DNA of 64,000 bases from Palsa-504 sp963835775 (GTDB lineage: Bacteria; Actinomycetota; Actinomycetes; Streptosporangiales; Streptosporangiaceae): positions 348,384 through 412,383 of the forward strand of contig CAWIHB010000020.1 of assembly GCA_963835775.1 (NCBI GenBank). Reading direction: 5' to 3'. Numbering within the stretch: position 1 is the stretch's first letter; every line of letters starts with the position of its first letter. The translations under genes were made by a program, and so were the position numbers. The notes below the pieces were generated by a model. That model was not told the DNA's origin, did not search any database, and saw only the letters and a program-made list of their open reading frames with translations. Of this stretch, positions 31,632 to 41,536 are shown piece after piece.

Positions 31632-32565
31632 GCGGGACGGGCGGCAGCGGCGGCGCCGCCAGCGGCGGGCCAAGGTAGCCTCTGACCTCGCCAAGCCGGC
31701 CCGCGGCCCAGTCCTCGCGGGCCTCGGCGATCTCCCCGCCGGTGCGGGCCACGAAGTTCCACCACGTCACCAGCCGCTCGCCGAACGGCGCGCCGCCGAG
31801 CACGAAGAACCGGGCGTGCCGCCGGCCGCCCGCGGGGGAGAACCGGATCTCGGACAGGCCAGCGGGCAGGTGCGCGAGCAGGCCGGGCGCGATCAGGGCC
31901 CCGGCCACCACGGCGGAGCTGTCCGCGGCGACCACCCCGTATTCGAAGTCCTCCCGGACCGGCAGCACGAAGTCATCCCCGCCGGGCACCGCGACCTCCA
32001 GGCCGGTCAGCGGCGTGAACACCTGCGCAGGCGACCGGTGACCCCGGTACTCGCCGACCACCACGGTGATCTGCGCACCGTCTTCGTGCACGACCGGCAG
32101 GTCGCCGTGATGGGCGAAGCGAGGCTCAGTGGACCGGTCCCGTTCCGGCAGCGCGATCCACAGCTGCAGGCCGTGCAGCACCGAGGGCCGGCCGACCGCG
32201 GATTCCTCCGAGTGCGCGATGCCGCATCCCGCGGTCATCAGGTTCAGCTCACCGGGCCTGATCAGCTGGCGGCTGCCCAGGCTGTCCCGGTGCAGTACCA
32301 GGCCCTCGAACAGCCAGCTTGCGGTCTGCAGGCCGATGTGGGGGTGCGGAGGCACCTGCATGCCGGGCCCGGTGCTCACGTCGTCGGGGCCGTAATGGTC
32401 CAGGAAGCACCAGGCGCCGATGGTCCGCAGCGTCCGCTGCGGCAGCAGCCTGCGGACCTCGGTGCCATCGCCGATGGCGGTCTTGCGTGCCTCGAGCACG
32501 TCGACCGCTCGTACCACGCCCGGCATCAGCGCGACCGCCTCAGGGGCCGGATCCAGGTTGCTCAC
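31618..32565 (-). CDS. Pirin-family bicupin protein
   Basis: A 315-residue protein with two cupin domains. The metal-binding motif of pirins is present: PPHPHIGLQTASWLFEG, GELNLMTAGCGIAHSEES, and an HGLQLWIALP segment. Bacterial pirins bind iron and some show quercetinase or metabolic-switch activity. The C-terminal half contains FVLGGAPFGERLVTWWNFVA. The ending PVPLKPH is coded by the last of the 16-bp repeats. ATG 32565 has a GAGCAA-type weak ribosome-binding site. Confidence 0.9.
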   Translation of the reverse strand: MSNLDPAPEAVALMPGVVRAVDVLEARKTAIGDGTEVRRLLPQRTLRTIGAWCFLDHYGPDDVSTGPGMQVPPHPHIGLQTASWLFEGLVLHRDSLGSRQLIRPGELNLMTAGCGIAHSEESAVGRPSVLHGLQLWIALPERDRSTEPRFAHHGDLPVVHEDGAQITVVVGEYRGHRSPAQVFTPLTGLEVAVPGGDDFVLPVREDFEYGVVAADSSAVVAGALIAPGLLAHLPAGLSEIRFSPAGGRRHARFFVLGGAPFGERLVTWWNFVARTGGEIAEAREDWAAGRLGEVRGYLGPPLAAPPLPPVPLKPH

Positions 32566-32752
32566 GGTCCCATGCTTCCATCGTCGGGCCGGGCCGAGAA
32601 GCGGGTTGGCGTATCAGGAGGTGAGAAGCTGACCCGGACCGGTCACTGGCGGCGGATAACGCGGAATTAGTACAATCCCAGCGACCAATGGCTGCGCCGG
32701 AGCCGCCGTGGGCACCTAGCACCGGGCAGGGTGAGCAGGCAGGGGAGATGCG

Positions 32753-34183
32753 ATGACCGAGCTCATCGTCGGCGGCCATCAGTCCGATACCCACCAGAAG
32801 GCGCTCCAGATCAACCTGGATCCGCGCTGGTACGGGACGATCGCCGAGATCGGGGCCGGGCAGGAGGTAGTCCGCTGGTTCTTCCGCGTCGGCGGGGCCG
32901 CGGGCACGGTGGCGAAGTCCATCTCGGCTTACGACATGGCCGTCAGCGACGCCGTGTACGGCAAGGCCGACCGCTACGTCTCCATGGGACGCCTGCAGGG
33001 CATGCTGGACAAGGAGTTCGCGCTCAACGTCGAGCGGCTTGACGACGAACGCGGCGACATGAACTGCTTCTTCGCCTTCGCCGACACCGTGGTCGCGCGC
33101 AGCTACCGCGGCGGCAACGAATGCCACGGCTGGATGGGCGTGAAGTTCCAGGCCCAGCCGCACGATGAGCCGAGCCAGATCGTCATGCATGTGCGGATGC
33201 TCGACATCGAGGCGTTCGCCCAGCAGGAGGCGCTCGGGATCGTCGGGCTGAACCTGCTGTACGGGGCGTTCTTCCACCACCACGAGCCGGACCGGCTCAT
33301 CGAGAGCCTGCTGGACCGGCTGACCACCGGCCGCATCGAGATCGACATGATCCAGTTCCGCGGCATCGAGTTCCGCGGCGTGGACAACCGGCTGATGGCG
33401 CTGAAGCTGGTCCAGCTGGGGCTGAGCGGGGTGGCCATGTTCGGCCCGGACCGCGAGGTGCTGCAGCCCAGCGAGGTGCTGCGCAAGAAGGCGATCCTGG
33501 TCGAGCGGGGCAGCTTCCGGCCGCCGACGCACGTCAACCTGGACATGCTGGCCACCGCCAAGGAGAAGTTCGCCCAGGACCCGGCGGTGGCCGGGAAACC
33601 GATCCTGCAGCTGACCGAGATCACCATGCGGAACCTGCTGGCCGGGGGGCAGGAAGTCGACCGGCGGGACTTCCTGGCCCGGGCCGAGCTGCTGGCCGCC
33701 TGCGGCGAGACGGTGCTGATCAGCGACTACTTCGACTACTACCGGCTGGCCGCCTACCTCGGAGAACGCACCACCGAGCGGATCGGCATCGTCATGGGCG
33801 TGCCCAGCCTGATCGACCTGTTCGACGAGAAAAACCACGCCCAGCTGCCCGGCGGGATCCTGGAAAGCTTCGGGCGGCTGTTCAAGAACGGGCTGAAGCT
33901 CTACGTCTACCCGCACCGGCCGAGCTCCGATGACGAGCTGCGGACGGTCGACACCATCAAGGTCCAGCCCGAGCTGCAGCCGCTGTATGACTACCTGCAC
34001 GGGCGGGGCAGCTTCGTCGACCTGGACAACTACCGGCCCGAGTTCCTGCCGATCTTCAGCCGTGACGTGCTGCGCCGGATCGCCGCGCAGGACGACTCCT
34101 GGGAAGCGATGGTGCCGGCCGAGGTGGCCGAGCTCATCAAGCGCCGCGCGTTCTTCGGCTACGTCAAGCCCGGCCGCGACTAG
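32753..34183 (+). CDS. Conserved 476-aa protein of unknown function
   Basis: ATG 32753 follows GGGGAGATGCG. The protein is soluble, without signal peptide or membrane segments, with long conserved-looking blocks (LQINLDPRWYGTIAEIGAGQ; CFFAFADTVVARSYRGGNECHG, of which the core is AFADTVVARSY; MIQFRGIEFRGVDNRLMALK; ETVLISDYFDYYRLAAYLGE). I do not recognise a catalytic motif. Similar proteins of this size have, to my recollection, been labelled TonB-dependent receptors, for which nothing here gives support. Histidine- and aromatic-rich patches (GAFFHHHEPDRLIE) might bind metal or cofactor. Flanked by pirin and acetoacetyl-CoA synthetase genes on the other strand. Confidence 0.8.
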   Translation: MTELIVGGHQSDTHQKALQINLDPRWYGTIAEIGAGQEVVRWFFRVGGAAGTVAKSISAYDMAVSDAVYGKADRYVSMGRLQGMLDKEFALNVERLDDERGDMNCFFAFADTVVARSYRGGNECHGWMGVKFQAQPHDEPSQIVMHVRMLDIEAFAQQEALGIVGLNLLYGAFFHHHEPDRLIESLLDRLTTGRIEIDMIQFRGIEFRGVDNRLMALKLVQLGLSGVAMFGPDREVLQPSEVLRKKAILVERGSFRPPTHVNLDMLATAKEKFAQDPAVAGKPILQLTEITMRNLLAGGQEVDRRDFLARAELLAACGETVLISDYFDYYRLAAYLGERTTERIGIVMGVPSLIDLFDEKNHAQLPGGILESFGRLFKNGLKLYVYPHRPSSDDELRTVDTIKVQPELQPLYDYLHGRGSFVDLDNYRPEFLPIFSRDVLRRIAAQDDSWEAMVPAEVAELIKRRAFFGYVKPGRD

Positions 34184-34197
34184 CCGCCCGCCGCGGG

Positions 34198-36207
34198 TCA
34201 CTCGCCGAGGCGGTAGTCATGCTGCGCCCGGGCGTAGGCGGCGAAGGCGTCCAGGGATTGCGGGTTGGCCATCGCATTGCGGTTGGCGGCCTCGTCCGGC
34301 GGCACGCCGAGCAGGATCTTGCGCACCGGCACCTCCATCTTCTTGCCGGTCAGCGTGACCGGGATGGACGCCACCTGGATGATCTGGTCGGGTACGTGCC
34401 TGGCGGTGTACTGGCCGCGGAGCAGGCCGGTGATCTTGCCGCGCAGCTCGTCGTCCAGGACGGCGCCGTCGGCCAAGGTGACGAACAAGGGCATGAAGAA
34501 CCCGCCGCCGGGCAGGTCGAGGTTGACGATGAGCGCATCGGTGATCTCCGCCACCGACTCGAGCGCGGCGTAGACCTCGGCGGTGCCGATCCGGATGCCG
34601 TGCCGGTTCAGGGTGGCGTCGCTGCGCCCCAGCACGAAGCAGCCGCCGCGCTCGTTGACCTTGAAGAAGTCACCTTGCCGCCAGATCCCGGGGAAATCGG
34701 CGAAGTACGTCTGCCGGTACAGCCGGTCGCCTTCGTCGTTCCACAGCCGGACCGGCATCGACGGCATCGGCTGGGTGATCACCATCTCGCCGACCTGGCC
34801 GGTCACCGGCTGGCCCTGCGGGTTGAACGCGTAGGCGGCCACGCCGAAGTTACGGGCCTGGTGCTCGCCGGCGTAGACCGGCAGCGTGGGCGCACCGCCG
34901 GTGAACCCGCTGCACACGTCGGTGCCGCCGCTGCCCACGTGCAGCCACAGGTCCCGCTTGACGTTGCGGTAGAACCAGGCGCCGCACTCCGCAGAGACGG
35001 GCGAGCCGGCCAGCATGATGGCCTCCAGCGCGGCCAGGTCGTACCTGTCGGCAGGCACCAGGCCCGCCCTGGCCATCAGGTCGGCGTAAGCGGGACTGGC
35101 CCCGAAGAACGTCACGCCCGCGTTCTGCGCCATCTCCCACAGCACGTCCGGCCGCGGGTAGCCGGGGTGGCCGTCGTACAGCAGCGGCTTTACGCCCAGC
35201 AGCAGCGAGCTGACCAGGAAGTTCCACATCATCCAGCCCGAGGTGGTGTAAAAGAACATCCGGTCGCCGGGCCGCAGGTCCATGTGAAGCGTCTGCAGCT
35301 TCAGCTGCTCGATGAGGATGCCGCCGTGGCTGTGGGTGATGGCCTTAGGCAGCCCGGTGGTGCCGGAGGAGAACAGGATCCACAGCGGATGGCCGAACGG
35401 CACCTGCTCGAACGAGAACCGGTCGGCGGGCACCGGCTCGTGGTCCATCAGCTCGTCCCAGCTCCGCGCGGCTGCGATGAACCCGCCCGCAGGCCCGGCG
35501 ACGTGGATCACCTGCTCCAGCCCGGGTAGCCGCCTGATGAGCTGCTGCATTTCGGCGCTGCGGTCGAAGTCGTGCCCGCCGTACCGGTAGCTGTCCACGC
35601 AGAACAGCACCCGGGGCGACAGCTGGCCGAACCTGTCGCTGATCCCGCGCCAGCCGAAGTCGGGCGAGCAGCTGGTCCAGATGGCGCCGATGCTGGTGGT
35701 GGCCAGCATGGCGATCGCGGTCTGCGGGATGTTCGGCATGCAGGACGCGACCCGGTCGCCGGGGCGCACGCCCAGGCCGCGCAGCCGGGTGGCGAGGACA
35801 CGGACGGCGTTGCCCAGCTCCGGCCAGGGCATACCGGTCAGCGGAGCGGCTTCCGACTGGTAGTACAGGGCGTCCTGGCCGGGCCGCTCGTTCCGCAGCA
35901 CATGCTGCGCGTAGTTCAGCCTGGCCCCGGGGAACCAGTCGGCGCCCGGCATGGTCCGGCGGCCCAGGACCGCGGTCGCCGGGGCGGCGGCCTCGATGCC
36001 GCAGTAGTCCCATACGGCCTGCCAGAAGCCGTCGAGGTCGGTGACCGACCAGCGCCACAGCGCATGATAATCGCCGAACTGACGCCCGCGAGCCCGCTCC
36101 AGCCACCGGGCGAACGCCGTCACGTTGGCGCGGTCCACGCGATCGGGTCCTGGTGTCCAGAGCAGGTCGCCTTCCCGGACCTGGGCCCCTTGACTAAGCC
36201 GCTCCAC
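34198..36207 (-). CDS. Acetoacetyl-CoA synthetase
   Basis: A 669-residue ANL-family adenylate-forming enzyme that activates acetoacetate to acetoacetyl-CoA. N-terminal ACAS_N region (LWTPGPDRVDRANVTAFARW), phosphate-binding loop LFSSGTTGLPKAI, TSGWMMWN, adenine-binding GSGGTDVCSGF, hinge LGRSDATLNRHGIRIGTAEV and the A10 lysine motif TLTGKKMEVPVRKIL. The TDVC and GWMMWN forms separate it from acetyl-CoA synthetase. GTG 36207 gives the normal family length; the frame is open further upstream but would overlap the aminopeptidase gene. May be cotranscribed with that gene. Confidence 0.9.
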   Translation of the reverse strand: MERLSQGAQVREGDLLWTPGPDRVDRANVTAFARWLERARGRQFGDYHALWRWSVTDLDGFWQAVWDYCGIEAAAPATAVLGRRTMPGADWFPGARLNYAQHVLRNERPGQDALYYQSEAAPLTGMPWPELGNAVRVLATRLRGLGVRPGDRVASCMPNIPQTAIAMLATTSIGAIWTSCSPDFGWRGISDRFGQLSPRVLFCVDSYRYGGHDFDRSAEMQQLIRRLPGLEQVIHVAGPAGGFIAAARSWDELMDHEPVPADRFSFEQVPFGHPLWILFSSGTTGLPKAITHSHGGILIEQLKLQTLHMDLRPGDRMFFYTTSGWMMWNFLVSSLLLGVKPLLYDGHPGYPRPDVLWEMAQNAGVTFFGASPAYADLMARAGLVPADRYDLAALEAIMLAGSPVSAECGAWFYRNVKRDLWLHVGSGGTDVCSGFTGGAPTLPVYAGEHQARNFGVAAYAFNPQGQPVTGQVGEMVITQPMPSMPVRLWNDEGDRLYRQTYFADFPGIWRQGDFFKVNERGGCFVLGRSDATLNRHGIRIGTAEVYAALESVAEITDALIVNLDLPGGGFFMPLFVTLADGAVLDDELRGKITGLLRGQYTARHVPDQIIQVASIPVTLTGKKMEVPVRKILLGVPPDEAANRNAMANPQSLDAFAAYARAQHDYRLGE

Positions 36208-36266
36208 AGCCAGACGGTGCCACAGCCATGCCCCCCGGGGCAATGCGGTTCCCGCACATCGCCGGC

Positions 36267-38828
36267 TCAGGGCCCTGAGCTCACCCGCACCGCCCGGCCC
36301 AGGTCCTCGAGCTGATCGGCCAGCAGCCTGCGCAGCGAGCCGGTAATTCCGGCCCCGGCCAGGCACTCCCGGCCCGCGCGCAGCGTGGCGGCATCTGCCG
36401 TGTGCTGCGGGAAGCCGCGCCGCACCAGCATCCGGGCCGTGGCCAGGTCGTCCCGGCTGGCCGCCTCAGCCAGCGCCGTAAAGTAGCGCAGGGCATATCC
36501 GGCCAGGATGTCGGCCTGATCGGCCTGCCAGAAGCCTTCGGCGGTGGCGGCGCGCAGGGCGCCGGACGGCCCGTCCGCCCGGGCCGGGCCGAACATGGCC
36601 GCCCAGGCGGCCTGCTTGGCCTGCGGGCCGGGGAGCGCGGCGCGGCAGCGGGCGGCGCTCTGCTGCCCGGCCGCGGTGGCGTCCCGGTCGGCCTCCCGCT
36701 CGACCTCGGGTTCGCCGAGGGCGCCCAGGACCGCCAGCCGCAGGACGATCTGCCAGCGCGGCCGGGAATCCAGGTCCGGCCCGCCCGGCCACCGCCCGGC
36801 CTGAAGCCAGGACCGCAACTCGGCGATGTCATCGGGGCGGGCGGCGCTGTCGATCAGTCCCAGCCCGGCGATCCGCCGGATCCCGTCGGCGTCCTCGCCC
36901 GGGACGGGGCGGCCCAGCGGGATGCGGCACAGCAGGATACGGCACAGGCCGGCCAGGTCCGCCAGGGCCGCGGCCCGGGCCAGCCGGGGCAGGTAACGGT
37001 CGGCGATCACCCAGCGGGCGTAGCCGAGCACCTGCCCGGTGATCGCGGTGTCGGTCTCGCCGGGCAGATGCCTGACCGCCAGATCAAGGTAGCTCCGGGC
37101 CGGCAGCTCCCCGTCCCGGACCAGGTCGCGGACCGCGTTCCAGGCCACGGCCCGGCTCAGCGGGTCGGGCAGCTGCCCCAGCTGTGAGCTCAGCGCCGCC
37201 CAGGACTGCGGGTCGAGCCGCACCTTGCAGAAGCTGAAGTCGCCGTCGTTGGGCAGCAGCAGGGCGGGCGGCGGATCGGCGGTGCCGCCCGGCAGCCGCA
37301 CTTCTGCCTCGTCGGCCCCGATGGTCACCGGCAGGCTGGCCCGCAGCACGAGCCGGCCAGCGCCGCCCGGCGGCCGGTCGTACACGCCGATCCACACCCG
37401 GTGCGGCCTGCGGCCCAGGTGCTGCACGAACCCGGTGCTCCCGGCCTCGCCGTCCCGGCGCACCGTGAGGGTATCCACACCGGTGCTGCGCAGCCAGCGC
37501 TCGGCCCAGCCCTCGGTATCAGTGCCGGACGTGCGGCCGAGACAGTCAAGCAGATCGGCCAGGGTCGCGCTGCCGAACCGGTACCGGGCCAGGTAGTCGT
37601 TAACCCCGGCCATGAAGGCGGCCCAGCCGGTCCAGGCCACCAGCTGGCGCAGGGCCGCGGCGCCCTTGGCGTAGGAGATGTCGTCGTAGCTGGACAGCGC
37701 GGCGTCGTTGTCGGGGACGTCCTGCGGCCCGGGCGCGACCGGATGCGTGGAAGACCGCTGGTCGGCGTCGTAGCCGCGCGGCTTGCGGGACACGGCGCAG
37801 TCGGCCCAGGTGCCGGTGAAGGCGGTGGCTTCCGCCAGCACCCGGAAACCCATGTACTCGGCGAACGACTCACTCAGCCACACGTCGTTCCACCACCGCA
37901 TGGTGACCAGGTCGCCGAACCACATGTGCGCCATCTCGTGCGCGATGACGATGCCGCGGAGCTGCCGCTCGGCCCGGGTGGCGGCGGCCGGGAACAGGAA
38001 CTCGTCCCGGAACGTCACGCAGCCGGGGTTCTCCACCGCACCGGCCGCGAGCTCAGGGACGAAGGCCTGATCGTAGGAGTCGAACGGGTAAGGCTCGGTG
38101 AAGATCTCCAGGTACCGGTCGAAACAGGCCCGGGTGATGGCCAGGATCTCGTCGGCGTCCCGGTGCAGCAGTCCGGCCAGCGACTGCCGGGCGTGCAGGC
38201 CGAAATCCAGGCCGCGATGCTCGGCGCGGATGCTGTGGTAGGGACCGGCCAGCAGGGTGACCAGGTAGGTCGAGACGGGCGGGGTGGCGGCCAGCTGCCA
38301 ATGGCGGGTTCCGGGCGGCGGCCCGGGCGCCGCAGGCTCACCGGGCCGGGCCACGCCGTTCCCGATGACGGTCCACGCGCCGGGAGCGACGACCGTCGCG
38401 CTGAACGGTGCCTTCAGGTCCGGCTGGTCGAAGGCCGCGAAGACCCGCTGCGCGTTGTCCAGGCCGGCGTGCAGCGCCAGGTAGACCTGGCCGTCGGCGG
38501 TATCGGTAAAGCGGTGCAGGCCCGCGCCGGCCCGCGAGTACGGCATGTCGGCCTCGACCCGCAGCTCATTAACGGCCTGCAAGCCGGCCAGCGGCAGCCG
38601 GTTACCGCGCAGGATGCCCGGGTCAAGCTGCTGCCCGTTCAGCACCACGCGGCGCAGCCGGGCCGGCCACAGCTCGATGAAACTCGCCGCGCCCGGCTCC
38701 CGGCAGCCGAAGCGGACGACGCTCGCCGAGCCGAACATGTCCTCGCCGCCGCTGACGTCGAGGTCGACGTGATATCCGAGGGCGTCAATGAGCCGGGAGC
38801 GCTGCTGCGCCTCGGCGTAGGTAAGCAC
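36267..38828 (-). CDS. pepN: Aminopeptidase N (M1 family, actinobacterial type)
   Basis: An 853-residue zinc aminopeptidase. The exopeptidase motif is GAVENPG (GAMEN variant), and the zinc site HEMAHMWFGD near residue 298 is followed 18 residues later by the Glu in WLSESFAEY. A Tyr in SSYDDISYAKGAA matches the catalytic Tyr. The C-terminal ERAP1-like helical domain covers about the last 330 residues (CKVRLDPQSWAALSSQLGQL onward). No signal peptide, so cytosolic, releasing N-terminal residues from peptides. GTG 38828. Divergent from the Liv operon. Confidence 0.93.
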   Translation of the reverse strand: MLTYAEAQQRSRLIDALGYHVDLDVSGGEDMFGSASVVRFGCREPGAASFIELWPARLRRVVLNGQQLDPGILRGNRLPLAGLQAVNELRVEADMPYSRAGAGLHRFTDTADGQVYLALHAGLDNAQRVFAAFDQPDLKAPFSATVVAPGAWTVIGNGVARPGEPAAPGPPPGTRHWQLAATPPVSTYLVTLLAGPYHSIRAEHRGLDFGLHARQSLAGLLHRDADEILAITRACFDRYLEIFTEPYPFDSYDQAFVPELAAGAVENPGCVTFRDEFLFPAAATRAERQLRGIVIAHEMAHMWFGDLVTMRWWNDVWLSESFAEYMGFRVLAEATAFTGTWADCAVSRKPRGYDADQRSSTHPVAPGPQDVPDNDAALSSYDDISYAKGAAALRQLVAWTGWAAFMAGVNDYLARYRFGSATLADLLDCLGRTSGTDTEGWAERWLRSTGVDTLTVRRDGEAGSTGFVQHLGRRPHRVWIGVYDRPPGGAGRLVLRASLPVTIGADEAEVRLPGGTADPPPALLLPNDGDFSFCKVRLDPQSWAALSSQLGQLPDPLSRAVAWNAVRDLVRDGELPARSYLDLAVRHLPGETDTAITGQVLGYARWVIADRYLPRLARAAALADLAGLCRILLCRIPLGRPVPGEDADGIRRIAGLGLIDSAARPDDIAELRSWLQAGRWPGGPDLDSRPRWQIVLRLAVLGALGEPEVEREADRDATAAGQQSAARCRAALPGPQAKQAAWAAMFGPARADGPSGALRAATAEGFWQADQADILAGYALRYFTALAEAASRDDLATARMLVRRGFPQHTADAATLRAGRECLAGAGITGSLRRLLADQLEDLGRAVRVSSGP

Positions 38829-39017
38829 GCGGCCTGATGTTGCTGATGTCGGTGCGATCCACTCAGCCTAGACGCCGATCCGCCGTTTCCCGGCCGTATC
38901 TCGGTTCAGCCACGAATCGGAAAAAACTCTGTACGGGTCTTGCCCGTCCCCTCATACCAGCCTTGAATGATGATTCATGCTGGTGCATCGTCTCCGCAAG
39001 ATCCTGGACAAAGAGCG

Positions 39018-39836
39018 ATGAATCCGGGTTCAGTGCTCGAGGTCAGAAGTGTCTCGGTGCGCTTCGGCGGGCTGACCGCGCTTGATGCGGTCTCGCTCGA
39101 GGTACCTGCCCGGCACGTCATGGGCGTAATCGGCCCGAACGGGGCGGGCAAGACCACATTGCTGAACGTCCTGTGCGGCTTCATCCGGCCCGATGACGGG
39201 GAGGTGCTGTTCGGCGGCCGCCGCCATCAGGTCCGGCCGCACCGGCTGGCCGCCCTCGGCGTGGCCAGGACCCTGCAGGGCGTGGGCCTGTACAGCGGGC
39301 TGACCGCGCTGGAGAACGTGATGGTCGGCGCGACCTGCCGGGCCAAGGCCGGATTCTGGTCGGCGCTGCTCGCGCTGCCGCGGGCCGGCCGGGATGAGCG
39401 CACGCTGCGCGGCCTGGCGGAAGCGGCGCTCGAACGGGTCGGCGCCGCCGATGCCGCGGAAGCTCACCCCCCGGAGCTGTCGTACGGGATGCGCAAGAGG
39501 GTCGCGCTGGCCCGGGCCCTGGTGGCCAAGCCCGGGCTGATCCTGCTCGACGAGCCCGCCAGCGGCCTGAGCGAATCCGAGCTGGCCGAGCTGGGCGACC
39601 TGATCCGGGACCTGGCCACCGAGGGATCGCTGATGGTGGTCGAGCACCACATGGACCTGATGATGTCGGTCTGCGACTCACTGGTCGTCCTCGATTTCGG
39701 GAAGGTGATCGCAACCGGCTCGCCACGTGAGATCCAAGGCAATCCCGCCGTCACCGCCGCCTATCTCGGCACCGCGGAGTCCGGCGCAGGAACCACGGGC
39801 CCGGCGGCTGCGGGAGACGGGGGGCCGGCCAGATGA
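39018..39836 (+). CDS. Branched-chain-type ABC importer ATPase (LivG-like)
   Basis: A 272-residue ATPase when started at ATG 39018 (MNPGSVLEVRSVSVRFGG). Walker A GPNGAGKTT, Walker B LILLDEPASGLSE, H-loop VEHHMDLMMSVCD and the LivG-specific RTLQGVGLYSGLTALENVMV. The signature LSYGMRKRVALAR matches this subfamily. Overlaps the next ATPase gene by ATGA. Heads an ATPase-ATPase-permease-permease-SBP operon, the reverse of the order most familiar from E. coli. Confidence 0.87.
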   Translation: MNPGSVLEVRSVSVRFGGLTALDAVSLEVPARHVMGVIGPNGAGKTTLLNVLCGFIRPDDGEVLFGGRRHQVRPHRLAALGVARTLQGVGLYSGLTALENVMVGATCRAKAGFWSALLALPRAGRDERTLRGLAEAALERVGAADAAEAHPPELSYGMRKRVALARALVAKPGLILLDEPASGLSESELAELGDLIRDLATEGSLMVVEHHMDLMMSVCDSLVVLDFGKVIATGSPREIQGNPAVTAAYLGTAESGAGTTGPAAAGDGGPAR

Positions 39837-40624
39837 CCAGCGCAGCTCACGCAGCCGACGCGGCTGACGGGGCCGACGGTGCTGATGGCCCGGGCCCGGC
39901 CAGCCGTGCGGCCCCGCTGACGGTCGAAGGGCTGGTCGCCGGATACGGCGGGGTAGTGACGCTGAACGGTGTTACGGTGACCGCCCAGGCGGCCGGCATC
40001 ACGGCCGTCCTCGGCGCCAACGGCGCCGGCAAGACGACGCTGCTGCGCGCCGTCAGCGGCATGATCAAGCCCCGGCGTGGCCAGATCCTGCTCGGCACCA
40101 GGGATCTGGCCGGCCGCAGCCCGGAACAGGTGGTGCGGGCCGGTATCGCGCACGTGCCGGAAGGCCAGGGCGTGATCGCGGAACTCACCGTGGAGGAGAA
40201 CCTGCGCATCGGCATGATGAGCTGGCGCGGCCCGCGGGCGGAGCGGGCGGCCGCTCTCGACCAGGCTTACGCCCGGTTCAGGCCGCTGGCCGAGCGGAGA
40301 CGCAAGCTGGCTTCCACGCTGTCCGGCGGCGAGCGGCAGATGCTGGTGATCGCCCGCGCCCTGCTGTCCCGGCCGCGGGTCCTGCTGCTCGACGAACCCT
40401 CGCTGGGACTCGCGCCGCGGGTCATGGCCATGGTCATGGACATGGTGGTCGGGCTCAGCCGGGAGCAGGGGCTCACTATCGTGCTGGTCGAGCAGAACGC
40501 GCGAGTCGCGCTGGCCATCGCCGACCACGGCGTGGTGCTCAACCTCGGCCGGGTGGTCGCCTCGGCCGACGCCGCGACCTTGGCCGCCGACGTCGCGCTA
40601 CGCCACCACTACCTCGGGTTCTAG
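39833..40624 (+). CDS. Branched-chain-type ABC importer ATPase (LivF-like)
   Basis: A 263-residue ATPase with an Ala/Asp-rich start (AAHAADAADGADGADG), then GANGAGKTT, the LivF hallmark HVPEGQGVIAELTVEENLRI, LSGGERQML, LLLDEPSLGLAPRV and VEQNARVAL. Partners with the LivG-like protein to form the ATPase heterodimer. Confidence 0.88.
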   Translation: MTSAAHAADAADGADGADGPGPASRAAPLTVEGLVAGYGGVVTLNGVTVTAQAAGITAVLGANGAGKTTLLRAVSGMIKPRRGQILLGTRDLAGRSPEQVVRAGIAHVPEGQGVIAELTVEENLRIGMMSWRGPRAERAAALDQAYARFRPLAERRRKLASTLSGGERQMLVIARALLSRPRVLLLDEPSLGLAPRVMAMVMDMVVGLSREQGLTIVLVEQNARVALAIADHGVVLNLGRVVASADAATLAADVALRHHYLGF

Positions 40625-40639
40625 GCACACGCAGGGAGC

Positions 40640-41536
40640 ATGACAGTGGTCGAGTTTCTCCAGTTCACGCTCAGCGGGATCGTCTTCGGGATGATCTACG
40701 CCGCGATTGCGCTGTCCCTGGTGCTGATCTGGCGGGGTACCCGGCTGCTGAACTTCGCGCAAGGCGGGATGGCCATGTTCACCACCTACATAGCCATCGA
40801 GGTCATCTACAAGACCCACTCCTACTGGGCTGGGTTCGTGATCGCGCTGGCGGCCGGCCTGGTACTCGGCGCGGCCTGCGAGGTGTCGGTGATCCGGCCC
40901 ACGATAGGCAAGCCGCCGCTCAACGCGGTGATCGTCACCATCGGGCTGCTCACCCTGCTCGAAGGCCTGGCCGGCATCCTCTTCGGCGGGCAGTACCGGT
41001 CGTTCCCGGCTGGATTCTCCATCATCGGGCTGCGCGTGGGCGGCACCCCGATCGGCGTGTCCCGGTTCGACGTGTTCGTCGTGGTGGCGGTCCTGGTCGC
41101 GACGCTGGCCCTGGCCGTGGCGTTCCGCTACACCGCGGCCGGGCTGCGGATGCGGGCCGCGGCGTTCAACGCGACCATCGCCCGGCTGTCCGGTATCCGG
41201 GTCGCGCGGGTGCTGACCGTGGGCTGGGCGCTGGCCGGCCTGCTCGGCGCGCTGGCCGGCGTCCTGGTCGCGCCGTCCACATTCCTGTACCCGAACAGCA
41301 TGGACGCGATCTTCGTCTACGGCTTCACCGCGGCGGTGATCGGCGGGCTGGAGAGCCCGGCCGGAGCGGTGGTCGGCGGGCTGATCCTCGGCGTGGTGCT
41401 CAGCTACGCGGGCGGCTACGTGGGCGGCTCGGTCGGGTCCGACCTGACCTCGCTGGTCGCCCTCGGCATCCTCGTCGCGGTGCTGATGATCCGGCCCGAC
41501 GGGTTGTTCGCCGGCGCACGGATGCGGCGGGTGTGA
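40640..41536 (+). CDS. Branched-chain-type ABC importer permease (LivH-like)
   Basis: A 298-residue membrane protein with about eight hydrophobic segments. Family marks: SGIVFGMIYAAIALSLVLIW, GTRLLNFAQGGMAMF, the cytoplasmic loop ARLSGIRVARVLTVGWALAG and VIGGLESPAGAVVGG. GCAGGGAG precedes ATG 40640. Its stop overlaps the GTG of the next gene. Confidence 0.9.
   Translation: MTVVEFLQFTLSGIVFGMIYAAIALSLVLIWRGTRLLNFAQGGMAMFTTYIAIEVIYKTHSYWAGFVIALAAGLVLGAACEVSVIRPTIGKPPLNAVIVTIGLLTLLEGLAGILFGGQYRSFPAGFSIIGLRVGGTPIGVSRFDVFVVVAVLVATLALAVAFRYTAAGLRMRAAAFNATIARLSGIRVARVLTVGWALAGLLGALAGVLVAPSTFLYPNSMDAIFVYGFTAAVIGGLESPAGAVVGGLILGVVLSYAGGYVGGSVGSDLTSLVALGILVAVLMIRPDGLFAGARMRRV

Noticed and set aside
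32753..34183. TonB-dependent receptor
   Set aside because: No signal peptide, plug or beta-barrel features, and an actinomycete has no outer membrane of that kind.
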